Made by a program: the position numbers and the translations under genes
NCBI GenBank assembly: GCA_021815925.1
Contig: JAKAZL010000020.1
Span: 1 to 34,324, forward strand
Reading direction: 5' to 3'
Source: Pseudomonadota bacterium
GTDB lineage: Bacteria; Pseudomonadota; Gammaproteobacteria; Steroidobacterales; Steroidobacteraceae
Length of the DNA: 34,324 bases
Shown: piece by piece, positions 26,179 to 34,136 of the stretch
Position numbering within the stretch: the first letter of the stretch is position 1
Layout of the letters: each line of letters opens with the position of its first letter
The notes under the pieces: generated by a model
Databases searched by the model: none
What the model was told of the DNA's origin: nothing
What the model saw: the letters and a program-made list of their open reading frames with translations, nothing else

Positions 26179-27963
26179 TCAGGGGGCGAGCCCGATCTGC
26201 GCGTAGCGGCGCGCAACATCCGCGTGGAGCTTCTCGGCGGCCGCAAAGTCCGCCTGCGCGGCCGAGCTCTGCCCGAGGCGCCGTTCGGCGAGCCCCCGGC
26301 CGTAGAGTGGCAGGGGCCGATGCGGGTGGGCGCGTAGCGCGTTGTCGTAGTCGCGCAGGGCCCGGTGCCAGCGGCCGAGCCGCAGATACACCAGGGCGCG
26401 GCTGTCGAGCACCGGGGTTGAGCCGGGCAGTCGCGCGAGTGCCCGATCACAGTCCCGCAAGGCCCGGTGCAGGTGCCGGTCGGCGGCCGCGAGCGCCCAG
26501 CACCGCCCATTCCAGGCATACGGCAGCCCCGCATCCTCGCGGTGGTGGCGTATCCACGCGTCGAATGCGTGCTCGGCCAGGGCGAAGGCGCCCGCCTGGT
26601 CGGCGAGCAGGCCGAGCGTCATCTGCGCCACCGAATCGGCGGGCATCACCGCGCTTGCCGCCGCGAGATCGGTGCTCGCGGCCGCGGTGAGTGCCGTCCA
26701 GGCACTCACCGCGGCGCTGCTACGCAGTGCCAGTCGGGCCGTCGCCCGGCCGAGCAGTGCCGGATAGTGCCCGGGCTGCAGGCGCAGCGCCGTGTTGAAA
26801 TCCGCGAGCGCCGGGGCGGGCTGCTGCGCATCGAGCTCCGTCTGGCCGCGGTACACGAAACAGCGCGCCCGGGTGGGCGCGAGTGCGCAGGCGCGGTTGA
26901 AGTCGGCGAGCGCCTGGGGATACTCCCCGCGCGCCCGCGCGGCCATGGCGCTGCGGATGAGCCCGTCCGCCGTGCCGGACGGCGCGCTGAGCGCCGCGCC
27001 CGCGGCCCCGGTGGGCTCGCCCAGCGCGAATACCGGGCCGCCGCTGTAGGTGAAATAGATCCTGTTCTGGCTGTTGGCGATGTAGACGTGGTGGGCGAGA
27101 AAGAAGTCCGCGCCGAGCACCAGGTCGGCCGTGCCGCTGAACGCCGGCATCGGGATGACCATCAGGTGCGTGTGCTCGATCGTCTCGCCGCCGATCTGCA
27201 GTTTCGCGACCGGCGCGCTCCAGGCGTTGACGACGCGGTGCGCGATGCCGCCGGCGCGTCCGGCGGCCTTCACGCCGGGGTCGCCGGGGGCCAGGTGCAG
27301 CCGCTCGGCGGCCGCCAGCGAGAGCGCCGAGCGGGCCGCGCCGGTATCGAACATCACCGTGACCGGCTGCCCATCGAGCCGCGCCGAGCCGATGAACTGC
27401 GGTGTGCGCTCGGTCGGCGGGTTCAGCCGCAACATGCCGACCGGCCGGCTGCCCGCCCAGTAGGCGAGCGGCAGGCGGCCGCAGTGCACCGGCTTGATGA
27501 AGCGCATGAACCCCTTGGCGAAGTCGAGCTCGACGTCCGCCACGCGCAGCAGGTTGTCGCCGAGCAGGCCGGCGGCGTGCGTGGGACTGTCGTTGCCGGT
27601 GACCAGGAACTGCACGTGATGCAGCCGCTGATGGACGAACGTGAAGGTGCGGGCGCTCACCAGCTGCGGCTCGGTCATCCCGCCGACCCCGTCGATGAAC
27701 ATCCCCGGCGGCGCGAACAATGAGGTCAGCCGCAGGCGCCGGGCCCATTGCGGGGAGAGCGAGCTGTAGAAGGCTCCCGAATCGACCGCGAGCCGGATCG
27801 GCCGGCCGTTGATCCTCACCGGGATCAGCGCCTTCATGTCCTTCAGGGTGACCGGAATGCTCGGGTAGCGCACGATCCGGCAGCCCGCCGCCCGTGCCGT
27901 GCTCCCGCCGAGCAGGGCCAGCAGCGTCAAGATCGTCGTCCCTAGAGCTGATCGTGCGCGCAT
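26179..27963 (-). CDS. Secreted protein with two retropepsin-like aspartic protease modules and TPR repeats
   Basis: 594 residues from ATG 27963; an AAGGGC-type Shine-Dalgarno precedes it, and the longer open frame upstream adds only low-complexity sequence. Residues 1-26 form a signal peptide ending near 'GGSTARAAG'. Residues about 40-190 form a first aspartyl-protease-like module with 'LAVDSGAFYSSLS' (active-site D61). Residues about 190-330 form a second with 'VMFDTGAARSALS' (D206), and later 'ADLVLGADFFLAHHVYI'. From about residue 340 to the end come several TPR-like helix pairs, e.g. 'GEYPQALADFNRACALAP' and 'GRWHRALRDYDNALRAHPHRP'. Retropepsins act as dimers; two modules in one chain could pair within the protein as pepsin does. 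The location is predicted periplasmic or extracellular. The substrate and any proteolytic activity are unproven. Confidence 0.85.
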   Translation of the reverse strand: MRARSALGTTILTLLALLGGSTARAAGCRIVRYPSIPVTLKDMKALIPVRINGRPIRLAVDSGAFYSSLSPQWARRLRLTSLFAPPGMFIDGVGGMTEPQLVSARTFTFVHQRLHHVQFLVTGNDSPTHAAGLLGDNLLRVADVELDFAKGFMRFIKPVHCGRLPLAYWAGSRPVGMLRLNPPTERTPQFIGSARLDGQPVTVMFDTGAARSALSLAAAERLHLAPGDPGVKAAGRAGGIAHRVVNAWSAPVAKLQIGGETIEHTHLMVIPMPAFSGTADLVLGADFFLAHHVYIANSQNRIYFTYSGGPVFALGEPTGAAGAALSAPSGTADGLIRSAMAARARGEYPQALADFNRACALAPTRARCFVYRGQTELDAQQPAPALADFNTALRLQPGHYPALLGRATARLALRSSAAVSAWTALTAAASTDLAAASAVMPADSVAQMTLGLLADQAGAFALAEHAFDAWIRHHREDAGLPYAWNGRCWALAAADRHLHRALRDCDRALARLPGSTPVLDSRALVYLRLGRWHRALRDYDNALRAHPHRPLPLYGRGLAERRLGQSSAAQADFAAAEKLHADVARRYAQIGLAP

Positions 27964-28011
27964 GGGTTGCCCTTTGCCCTGGTGCCGTGGTGGTCGGGGT
28001 TCTGCGGCGGC

Positions 28012-28068
28012 CGCGCATCCGACCCCACGGCGGCCACCATCCGTTGACGCAAGCCTAGCGGATGCGCG
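28012..28068. repeat. 10-bp inverted repeat in protease/pncC divergent region
   Basis: CGCGCATCCG (28012-28021) and CGGATGCGCG (28059-28068) are exact inverted copies, 37 bases apart. They lie in the 154-base gap between the divergent protease and pncC genes. The spacing suits two half-sites or a large hairpin. No known binding motif is recognised. Confidence 0.45.
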
Positions 28069-28105
28069 CGCCGGTGCAAGCCAGTGCCGGGCCCGCCGGC
28101 CGGCG

Positions 28106-28111
28106 TACACT
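28106..28111 (+). promoter_or_regulatory. -10-like box six bases before pncC ATG
   Basis: TACACT at 28106-28111 is followed by six bases and then the ATG, with no Shine-Dalgarno sequence between, the layout expected of a leaderless transcript. No good -35 is seen. Confidence 0.3.
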
Positions 28112-28117
28112 GCGTCG

Positions 28118-28657
28118 ATGCAGGCTCCTGAGCTCACAGATCGCGCTCTGTACGCGCTCGCCGAGCAGGCCGGGCGGGCCCTGCGGTCGGCGGGCTGGCG
28201 GGTGGCCACGGCCGAGTCCTGCACCGCCGGCTGGATTGCCAAGACCCTGACCGACGTGCCCGGCAGCTCGCAGTGGGTCGAGTGCGGCTACGTGACCTAC
28301 TCCAACGCGGCGAAAGTCCGTGATCTCGGCGTCGAGACCCGCACGCTCGAGGCACACGGCGCGGTGAGCGAGGCGGTGGTCCGGGAGATGGCCCGCGGCG
28401 CGCTGCGGGTCTCCGGCGCCGAAGTGGCCGTGGCGGTGAGCGGCATTGCCGGACCGGACGGCGGCACTGCGGGCAAGCCGGTCGGGACCGTGTGGTTCGC
28501 GGTCGCTGCGCCTTCGCTGCCCGAGACGCAGTGCGTCGTGCACCAGTTCGCGGGGGACCGGGAAGCGGTGCGCCGCCAGGCGGTGGCTCACGCCCTGCGG
28601 CAGGTGCTCGCGGCACTGGGCACGGCGAGCGGCGCCGGCGGCGTGCCCGGATCGTGA
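28118..28657 (+). CDS. pncC: Nicotinamide-nucleotide amidase PncC (CinA C-terminal domain)
   Basis: 179 residues, the stand-alone CinA C-terminal domain. It shows 'VATAESCTAGWIAKTLTDVPGSSQWVECGYVTYSNAAKV' type opening with the catalytic-region serine/cysteine, 'HGAVSEAVVREMARGAL' and 'AVSGIAGPDGGTAGKPVGTVWFAV'. PncC deamidates nicotinamide mononucleotide to nicotinic acid mononucleotide, recycling NMN made by DNA ligase. In E. coli and many relatives the gene lies directly before recA, as here after one extra gene. There is no Shine-Dalgarno sequence before ATG 28118, and a TACACT box is very near. It overlaps thpR by four bases as GTGA. Confidence 0.92.
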   Translation: MQAPELTDRALYALAEQAGRALRSAGWRVATAESCTAGWIAKTLTDVPGSSQWVECGYVTYSNAAKVRDLGVETRTLEAHGAVSEAVVREMARGALRVSGAEVAVAVSGIAGPDGGTAGKPVGTVWFAVAAPSLPETQCVVHQFAGDREAVRRQAVAHALRQVLAALGTASGAGGVPGS

Positions 28658-29238
28658 CCCGGCCCGGTCCGGGCGCGCACCCGCCGGCGCACGCGGGGCC
28701 GCACCGCCTGTTTTTTGCGCTCTGGCCGGATGCGCCCGCTCGCGCGCGGCTTGAGCAGGCCACGCAGGCCGTGGTGCAGACCCGCGGCGGTCGACCCGTG
28801 CCGGCCGAGCAGCTGCACCTGACGCTGGCGTTCCTGGGCGCGGTGCCCGCTGCTCGACGGGCGGAGCTCCTCGCCCTCGCGCCGGTGGCGGTGCGCGCAG
28901 CCGCTCTGGCGGACGCACCCCTGGCGCTCACGCTCGGGCAGCTCGAGCGCTGGTCGGGCCCGCAGGTGCTGTGCGTCCTGCCGATCCATCCGCCCGCGGC
29001 GCTCGGCGCGCTCGCGCGCAGCCTCACGAGGACCCTCGGCGCCGCCGGTTTTACTCCAGATCTCAAACCCTTCCGTCCGCATGTCACCGTGGCACGCAAA
29101 GTCGTGCGCCCAAGTGAGACGGTGCCGATCGCTCCGGTCCGCTGGACGTTCGAGCGCGTTGCGCTGATCGAGAGCCGCACGCTCGAGCGCGGGCCTGTGT
29201 ACAGTGTTGTCGAGACATGCCCACTGTACGGCGGGTGA
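28654..29238 (+). CDS. thpR: RNA 2',3'-cyclic phosphodiesterase/2'-5' RNA ligase
   Basis: 194 residues starting at GTG 28654, whose GTGA overlaps the pncC stop. The two HxTx motifs that define the 2H phosphoesterase/LigT family are present: 'HLTL' with H55 and T57, and 'HVTV' with H143 and T145. Between them 'LTLGQLERWSGPQVLCVLP' fits the fold. Enzymes of this family hydrolyse RNA 2',3'-cyclic phosphates and can join tRNA halves with a 2'-5' bond. It is inserted between pncC and recA. A perfect inverted repeat (29199-29229) lies in its last codons and in the recA upstream region. Confidence 0.93.
   Translation: MTRPGPGAHPPAHAGPHRLFFALWPDAPARARLEQATQAVVQTRGGRPVPAEQLHLTLAFLGAVPAARRAELLALAPVAVRAAALADAPLALTLGQLERWSGPQVLCVLPIHPPAALGALARSLTRTLGAAGFTPDLKPFRPHVTVARKVVRPSETVPIAPVRWTFERVALIESRTLERGPVYSVVETCPLYGG
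29199..29229. promoter_or_regulatory. Perfect 8-bp inverted repeat upstream of recA
   Basis: GTACAGTG (29199-29206) and CACTGTAC (29222-29229) are exact inverted arms around 15 bases. Inside the spacer TGTC (29208-29211) and GACA (29214-29217) form a second, smaller palindrome. The outer left arm overlaps CTGTGTACAG (29195-29204). It lies about 117 bases before the recA ATG, within the end of thpR. It could be an SOS operator of a non-E. coli type, but that is not established. Confidence 0.4.
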
Positions 29239-29299
29239 TGGGCGACAAAATAACATCTTGCGCACGCAGACGGAGATGATGCGGGCGGTGTCTTTGTGG

Positions 29300-29305
29300 G
29301 ATAAT
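29300..29305 (+). promoter_or_regulatory. Candidate -10 box for recA
   Basis: GATAAT is preceded by TG and one base, an extended -10 arrangement. A possible -35 TGATGC lies at 17 bases but is poor. Initiation would be about 35 bases before the recA ATG. Confidence 0.45.
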
Positions 29306-29345
29306 TCGCTCACCGCTGCGTTTTCAGCACCTCCGGGACAGCCAG

Positions 29346-30377
29346 ATGGAAGACAATCGCAAGAAGGCGCTCGCCGCCGCGTTGGGCCAGATCGAGAAGC
29401 AGTTCGGCAAGGGCTCGGTGATGCGTCTCGGCGACGCCGCCGCAACCTACGATATCGAGACCGTCTCGACCGGCTCGCTGGGGCTGGACATCGCGCTCGG
29501 CGTGGGTGGCCTGCCGCGCGGCCGGGTGGTCGAGATCTACGGCCCGGAGTCCTCGGGCAAGACGACGCTCACCCTGCAGGTGATCGCCGAGGTGCAGCGC
29601 AGCGGCGGCACTGCGGCATTCGTCGACGCCGAGCACGCGCTCGATCCGTCCTACGCCGAGAAGCTCGGTGTGAACATCGCCGACCTGCTCGTCTCGCAGC
29701 CCGACACCGGCGAGCAGGCGCTCGAGATCACCGACATGCTGGTGCGTTCCAACGCCGTGGACATCGTGGTGGTCGACTCGGTCGCGGCGCTGACGCCGAA
29801 GGCGGAGATCGAGGGCGAGATGGGCGAGATGCAGGTCGGCCTGCAGGCACGCCTGATGTCGCAGGCGCTGCGCAAGCTGACCGGCAACATCAAGCGTTCC
29901 AACACCATCGTCATCTTCATCAACCAGATCCGCATGAAGATCGGGGTCATGTTCGGCAGCCCCGAGACCACCACCGGCGGCAATGCGCTGAAGTTCTACT
30001 CCTCGGTACGCCTGGACATCCGCCGCATCGGCGCGATCAAGAACGGCGAGGAAGTCGTCGGCAACATGACGCGCGTCAAGGTGGTCAAGAACAAGGTGGC
30101 CCCGCCGTTCCGCGAAGCGGAATTCGAGATCATGTACGGCCAAGGCATCTCGCGCGAAGGGGAGATCATCGACCTCGCCAGCGCCCAGGAGATCGTCGAG
30201 AAGTCCGGCGCGTGGTACTCGTACAAGGGCAACCGGATCGGGCAGGGCAAGGACAACGCCCGCACCTTCCTGCAGAACAACCCGGAGGTGGCGCGGGAGA
30301 TCGAGGCGGAAGTGCGCACCCGGCTGCTGCCCGCCCGTCCGCCGCGCAGCAACGGTGGCGAAGCGGCCACGGCCTGA
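29346..30377 (+). CDS. recA: Recombinase A
   Basis: 343 residues with all RecA landmarks: N-terminal '[27 protein letters not shown]', Walker A 'GPESSGKT' at 66-73, '[10 protein letters not shown]', Walker B '[11 protein letters not shown]', loop L1 '[22 protein letters not shown]', '[26 protein letters not shown]' (loop L2), and the C-terminal domain ending in a short low-complexity tail. RecA coats single-stranded DNA, carries out strand exchange and triggers LexA cleavage. It is followed by recX, whose GTG start lies inside its last codons, and then alaS, as in other gammaproteobacteria. No E. coli-type LexA box (CTGT-N8-ACAG) is visible in the 107-base upstream gap; other palindromes are reported separately. 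Confidence 0.99.
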   Translation: MEDNRKKALAAALGQIEKQFGKGSVMRLGDAAATYDIETVSTGSLGLDIALGVGGLPRGRVVEIYGPESSGKTTLTLQVIAEVQRSGGTAAFVDAEHALDPSYAEKLGVNIADLLVSQPDTGEQALEITDMLVRSNAVDIVVVDSVAALTPKAEIEGEMGEMQVGLQARLMSQALRKLTGNIKRSNTIVIFINQIRMKIGVMFGSPETTTGGNALKFYSSVRLDIRRIGAIKNGEEVVGNMTRVKVVKNKVAPPFREAEFEIMYGQGISREGEIIDLASAQEIVEKSGAWYSYKGNRIGQGKDNARTFLQNNPEVAREIEAEVRTRLLPARPPRSNGGEAATA

Positions 30378-30834
30378 GGCGGCCGGCGACCCGCACAGCG
30401 CCCGCGCCGCCGCGGTAGCGCTGCTCGCGCGGCGCGACCACTTCAGCGCGGAACTGCGCCGCAAACTGCTCGAGCGGGGCTTCGAGCCGGCCGCCGCGCT
30501 CGAGGCACTCGAGGCGCTCGAGGCCGAGCGCCTGCTCGACGATGCGCGCTGCCTCGAGCGTTTCGTCGCCTACCGGGCCGAGCGCGGCCAGGGACCGCTG
30601 CGCATCGCGCTCGACCTGAAGGCCCACGGCGTGCCGGCCGAGCGGATCGGCCCGGCGCTCGAGGCTGCGGCCGACTGGCGCGCGCTGGCGCGCACGGTAC
30701 GCCGGCGCCGCTTCGGTGCGGCCGCGCCGGCCGACTGGTCCGAGAAAGCCCGGCAAGCGCGATTTTTGCAGTACCGGGGCTTTTCATCGGATGATATCCG
30801 CGCGGCCATTGGCGCCGAGCTCGAACTGGACTGA
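30355..30834 (+). CDS. recX: Regulatory protein RecX
   Basis: 159 residues from GTG 30355, overlapping the end of recA by 23 bases. Three-helix RecX repeats are visible: '[26 protein letters not shown]', '[33 protein letters not shown]', and '[25 protein letters not shown]' at the end. RecX binds RecA filaments and limits their extension. The overlap should keep its level tied to that of RecA. alaS begins five bases after its stop. Confidence 0.93.
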   Translation: MAKRPRPEAAGDPHSARAAAVALLARRDHFSAELRRKLLERGFEPAAALEALEALEAERLLDDARCLERFVAYRAERGQGPLRIALDLKAHGVPAERIGPALEAAADWRALARTVRRRRFGAAAPADWSEKARQARFLQYRGFSSDDIRAAIGAELELD

Positions 30835-30839
30835 CGAAC

Positions 30840-33479
30840 TTGACCCGATCTCCCTCCCTCGGCGCCGCCGATGTGCGCCGCGCCTTCCTTGAGTTCTTCC
30901 GCGAACGCGGCCACGCCGTCGTGCCCTCGAGTCCGCTCGTGCCGGGCAACGATCCGACGCTGCTGTTCACCAATGCCGGCATGGTGCAGTTCAAGGACGT
31001 GTTCCTCGGCAAGGAGAAACGCGATTACGTGCGCGCCGCGACCAGCCAACGCTGCGTGCGCGCCGGGGGCAAGCACAACGACCTGGAGAATGTCGGCTAC
31101 ACGGCCCGCCACCACACGTTCTTCGAGATGCTGGGCAACTTCTCGTTTGGCGATTACTTCAAGCGCGAGGCCATCCAGTTCGCCTGGGCATTCCTGACCG
31201 GCACGCTCAAGCTCGATCCGGCGCGCCTGTGGGTCACGGTATTCCGCGAGGATGACGAGGCGGCGGATATCTGGCTGAAGGAGATCGGGGTGTCGCCTGA
31301 GCGCTTCTCGCGCATGGGTGAGAAGTCGAACTTCTGGGCCATGGGCGACACCGGCCCGTGCGGTCCGTGCAGCGAGATCTTCTACGATCACGGACCCGGG
31401 GTGCCCGGCGGTCCGCCCGGATCGCCCGATGAGGACGGCGATCGGTTCGTGGAGATCTGGAACCTGGTGTTCATGCAGTTCGAGCGGGGCGCCGACGGCA
31501 CGCTGACACCGCTGCCCAAGCCCTCGGTGGACACCGGTATGGGGCTCGAGCGCATCTCGGCGGTGCTGCAGGGCGTGCACTCGAACTACGACATCGATCT
31601 GTTCCGCAGCCTGATCGGCGCGGCCGCGAAGCTCGCCGGCACCAGCGAGCTCACCTCAAGCTCGCTGCGCGTGATCGCCGATCACATCCGCGCCTGCACC
31701 TTCCTCGTGGTCGACGGCGTGCTGCCCTCGAACGAGGGACGCGGCTACGTGCTGCGCCGCATCATCCGGCGCGCGGTGCGGCACGGCTACAAGCTGGGTA
31801 TCAGCGAGCCGTTCTTCTACAAGCTCGTGCCGGTGCTCGAGCAGGAGATGAGCGAGGCCTATCCGGAGCTGACCCGGGGCCGCGCGCAGGCCGAGCGAGT
31901 GCTGCGCCAGGAGGAGGAGCGTTTCGCCGAGACCCTCGAGAAGGGCATGACCCTGCTCGAGGAGGCCATCGCCCGTCTGGGCCCCTCAGGGGCTCACGCT
32001 CCGGCGGTCATTCCGGGCGACGTCGTGTTCAAGCTGTACGACACCTATGGCTTTCCGGCCGATCTCACCGCGGACATCGCGCGCGAGCGCGGGCTCACCA
32101 TCGATCAGGCGGGTTTCGATGCGGCCATGGAGGCGCAGCGGCGCCGGTCTCAGGAAGCGAGCAAATTCGGAGTGGATCTGCGCGGTGGCGCGGTGATCGA
32201 GACGCGGACCGCATTCGAGGGGTACGGCGCGACGGTGGCCGAGGGCCGCGTGGTGGCGCTGCTGCGCGATGGGGCGCAGACCGATGAAATCGGCGCCGGC
32301 GAGCGGGCCGAGGTCATCCTCGACCGCACGCCGTTCTACGCCGAATCGGGCGGCCAGGTGGGGGACACCGGCACGCTGGACGGGTCCGGGGTGCGCTTCG
32401 AGGTCGCGGATACCGTCAAACGCGGTCCGGCCTACGCGCACATCGGCCGGTTGCTCGAAGGACGCATCCGCGTGGGCGATGTGCTGCGCGCGACGGTGGA
32501 TGCGCCACGCCGAGCGGCCACGGCCCGCAATCACACGGCCACCCACCTGCTGCATGCGGCGCTGCGCACAACACTCGGCGCGCATGTTCAGCAGAAGGGC
32601 TCCCTGGTCGCACCCGACCGGCTGCGCTTTGATTTCTCGCATCCACAGCCCGTGACGGCCGACGAGCTGCTGACCATCGAGCGGCTGGTGAATGCGCAGA
32701 TCCGGGCCAATGCGCCGGCCGAGACACGCCTGATGGACTACGAGAGCGCAGTCGCCGCGGGCGCCATGGCGCTGTTCGGGGAGAAATACGACAAGGACGT
32801 GCGGGTGCTGCGGGTCGGGGAATTCTCGATGGAGCTGTGCGGCGGGACGCACGTGCAGCGCGCCGGGGACATCGGTCTGTTCAAGATCATCGGGGAGGGC
32901 GGTGTCGCCTCCGGGGTGCGGCGTATCGAGGCGGTCACCGGCGAGGGCGCCGTGGAATTCGTTGAGCAGAACGATGCGCTGCTGAAGGATCTGGCCCATC
33001 TGGTGCGCGGCTCGCGCGAGGAGCTCACGGACAAAGTGCGTGAGACTCTGGAGCGCCTGAAGCAGATGGAGCGGGAGGTTCGCACGCTGAAGGACCGGCT
33101 CGCGTCGGGGCAGGGCGTCGATCTGGCCGCCGGGGCCCTCGAGGTCAACGGCATCAAGGTGCTGGCCACCCAGGTGGCCGATGCCGATGCGGCCGCGCTG
33201 CGCAACGCGGTGGATCAACTCAAGGAGCGTCTGCGCTCGGCGGTCATCGTGCTCGCCTCGGTGCAATCGCCCGACAAGGTGGTGCTGGTCGCGGGCGTGA
33301 CCGCCGACCAGACGGGTCGAATCAAGGCCGGTGAGCTTGTCGGCGTGATCGCAAGTCGCATTGGCGGCCGCGGTGGCGGCCGCGCAGACTTCGCCCAGGC
33401 GGGTGGGACGAATCCTGCCGCGCTCGAGGCTGTGCTTGCCGATGTCCCCGGATGGGTTCGGGAGCGCTTATCGGGCTGA
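30840..33479 (+). CDS. alaS: Alanyl-tRNA synthetase
   Basis: 879 residues from TTG 30840, five bases after recX; E. coli AlaRS has 876. The frame has no earlier start, and the beginning '[26 protein letters not shown]' is the family start. Class II core: '[20 protein letters not shown]', '[24 protein letters not shown]', '[15 protein letters not shown]'. The editing domain has its zinc ligands H565 and H569 in 'HTATHLLH' and C667 and H671 in 'CGGTH'. The C-terminal C-Ala/DHHA1 domain includes '[15 protein letters not shown]', which binds tRNA and links aminoacylation with editing. It charges tRNA-Ala and clears mischarged Ser/Gly. A TTG start for such an abundant enzyme may lower its yield. 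Confidence 0.97.
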   Translation: MTRSPSLGAADVRRAFLEFFRERGHAVVPSSPLVPGNDPTLLFTNAGMVQFKDVFLGKEKRDYVRAATSQRCVRAGGKHNDLENVGYTARHHTFFEMLGNFSFGDYFKREAIQFAWAFLTGTLKLDPARLWVTVFREDDEAADIWLKEIGVSPERFSRMGEKSNFWAMGDTGPCGPCSEIFYDHGPGVPGGPPGSPDEDGDRFVEIWNLVFMQFERGADGTLTPLPKPSVDTGMGLERISAVLQGVHSNYDIDLFRSLIGAAAKLAGTSELTSSSLRVIADHIRACTFLVVDGVLPSNEGRGYVLRRIIRRAVRHGYKLGISEPFFYKLVPVLEQEMSEAYPELTRGRAQAERVLRQEEERFAETLEKGMTLLEEAIARLGPSGAHAPAVIPGDVVFKLYDTYGFPADLTADIARERGLTIDQAGFDAAMEAQRRRSQEASKFGVDLRGGAVIETRTAFEGYGATVAEGRVVALLRDGAQTDEIGAGERAEVILDRTPFYAESGGQVGDTGTLDGSGVRFEVADTVKRGPAYAHIGRLLEGRIRVGDVLRATVDAPRRAATARNHTATHLLHAALRTTLGAHVQQKGSLVAPDRLRFDFSHPQPVTADELLTIERLVNAQIRANAPAETRLMDYESAVAAGAMALFGEKYDKDVRVLRVGEFSMELCGGTHVQRAGDIGLFKIIGEGGVASGVRRIEAVTGEGAVEFVEQNDALLKDLAHLVRGSREELTDKVRETLERLKQMEREVRTLKDRLASGQGVDLAAGALEVNGIKVLATQVADADAAALRNAVDQLKERLRSAVIVLASVQSPDKVVLVAGVTADQTGRIKAGELVGVIASRIGGRGGGRADFAQAGGTNPAALEAVLADVPGWVRERLSG

Positions 33480-33480
33480 T

Positions 33481-33546
33481 AATGCCGGAATACGTCAGTT
33501 CCGCCGGAGTTCAAAGGGTGTAGAGTGCCCGCGAGGAGGTCAAGCC
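33481..33546 (+). promoter_or_regulatory. csrA leader with GGA motifs and strong RBS
   Basis: The 67-base gap between alaS and csrA holds three GGA triplets: 33487, 33506 and, inside the Shine-Dalgarno AGGAGGT, 33535. CsrA binds GGA in single-stranded RNA, so self-repression at the RBS is plausible. A -10-like TAGAGT at 33521-33526 could start a short csrA transcript that keeps only the last GGA. The Shine-Dalgarno has a good 6-base spacing to ATG 33547. Confidence 0.45.
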
Positions 33547-33798
33547 ATGCTCATATTGACCCGACGAGTAGGCGAGACGCTGATGATCGGGGATGAGGTC
33601 TCGGTAACCGTCCTCGGCGTCAAGGGCAATCAAGTCCGCATCGGGATCCAGGCGCCGAAGAGCGTCGCGGTCCACCGGGAGGAGATTTACAAGCGCATCC
33701 AGCGGGAAAAAGAGCAGCACACGGGCTCGGGGGTCGGGACCGACGAATCCATTGGCGGCGAGGCTGTCAAGCAGGAAGTGCAGGACGCCTTGATCTGA
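33547..33798 (+). CDS. csrA: Carbon storage regulator CsrA/RsmA
   Basis: 83 residues from ATG 33547 behind AGGAGGT. The first 60 residues are an almost canonical CsrA: '[34 protein letters not shown]', '[16 protein letters not shown]'. The RNA-contacting strands around residues 1-8 and 40-47 (including R44 in 'VHREE') are kept. Residues from about 61 form an acidic extension absent in many homologues of 61-65 residues. CsrA dimers bind GGA sites in mRNA leaders and control translation of carbon, motility, biofilm and virulence genes. The order alaS-csrA-tRNA-Ser is the standard gammaproteobacterial one. Confidence 0.97.
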   Translation: MLILTRRVGETLMIGDEVSVTVLGVKGNQVRIGIQAPKSVAVHREEIYKRIQREKEQHTGSGVGTDESIGGEAVKQEVQDALI

Positions 33799-33811
33799 GC
33801 CGGGCGGTTCC

Positions 33812-33833
33812 CCGGAGCGTCCCATTCCTCCGG
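33812..33833 (+). terminator. Weak hairpin after csrA
   Basis: CCGGAG (33812-33817) and CTCCGG (33828-33833) are exact arms around a 10-base loop, followed by AGTTTCC. A second stem, GCCCC (33851-33855) with GGGGC (33863-33867), lies just beyond. Neither has a strong T run, so termination between csrA and the tRNA is uncertain. Confidence 0.3.
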
Positions 33834-33924
33834 AGTTTCCAGTATCATGCGCCCCTCCTGGCGGGGCATGCGGTGGCGCTTGTGCCTTCGAACGTGTCCC
33901 TTCGGGAATCCCGCCTCAAAAGCC

Positions 33925-34015
33925 GGAGAGATGGCCGAGTGGTCGAAGGCGCACCCCTGCTAAGGGTGTAAGGGTCAAAAGCCCTTCGAGGGTTCGAATC
34001 CCTCTCTCTCCGCCA
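33925..34015 (+). tRNA. tRNA-Ser(GCT)
   Basis: A 91-base class II tRNA. The acceptor stem GGAGAGA pairs with TCTCTCC, followed by discriminator G and an encoded CCA (34013-34015). The D-arm is TGGCCGAGTGGTCGAAGGC-type, the anticodon stem ACCC/GGGT holds the loop CTGCTAA with anticodon GCT at 33959-33961, the long variable arm is AAGGG...CCCTT, and the T-arm contains GGTTCGAATC. It reads AGC and AGT serine codons. It follows csrA, as serV does in enterics. A short AT-rich inverted repeat, AAAATTT/AAATTTT (34015-34040), begins at its CCA end. Confidence 0.97.
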
Positions 34016-34113
34016 AAATTTCCGTGAAAAATCAAATTTTCTGCGGGGATTTGCATCGTGCGCACGACGCGATGTCTGGCATGCGATCTCAGGCGATGCC
34101 AGCCGGGATCGTT

Positions 34114-34133
34114 CTCTCGAGGCGCGCCGAGAG
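34114..34133. terminator. Hairpin just after the ATPase stop codon
   Basis: CTCTCG (34114-34119) and CGAGAG (34128-34133) are exact arms around 8 bases, three bases beyond the minus-strand stop codon at 34137-34139. No T run follows on the minus strand. A second inverted repeat, CTGGCAT/ATGCCAG (34076-34102), lies further on towards the tRNA. Confidence 0.35.
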
Positions 34134-34136
34134 GCT

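Noticed and set aside
29239..29345. Canonical LexA operator before recA
   Set aside because: No CTGT-N8-ACAG is present on reading both strands; the nearest sequences have a two-base spacer or only one half.
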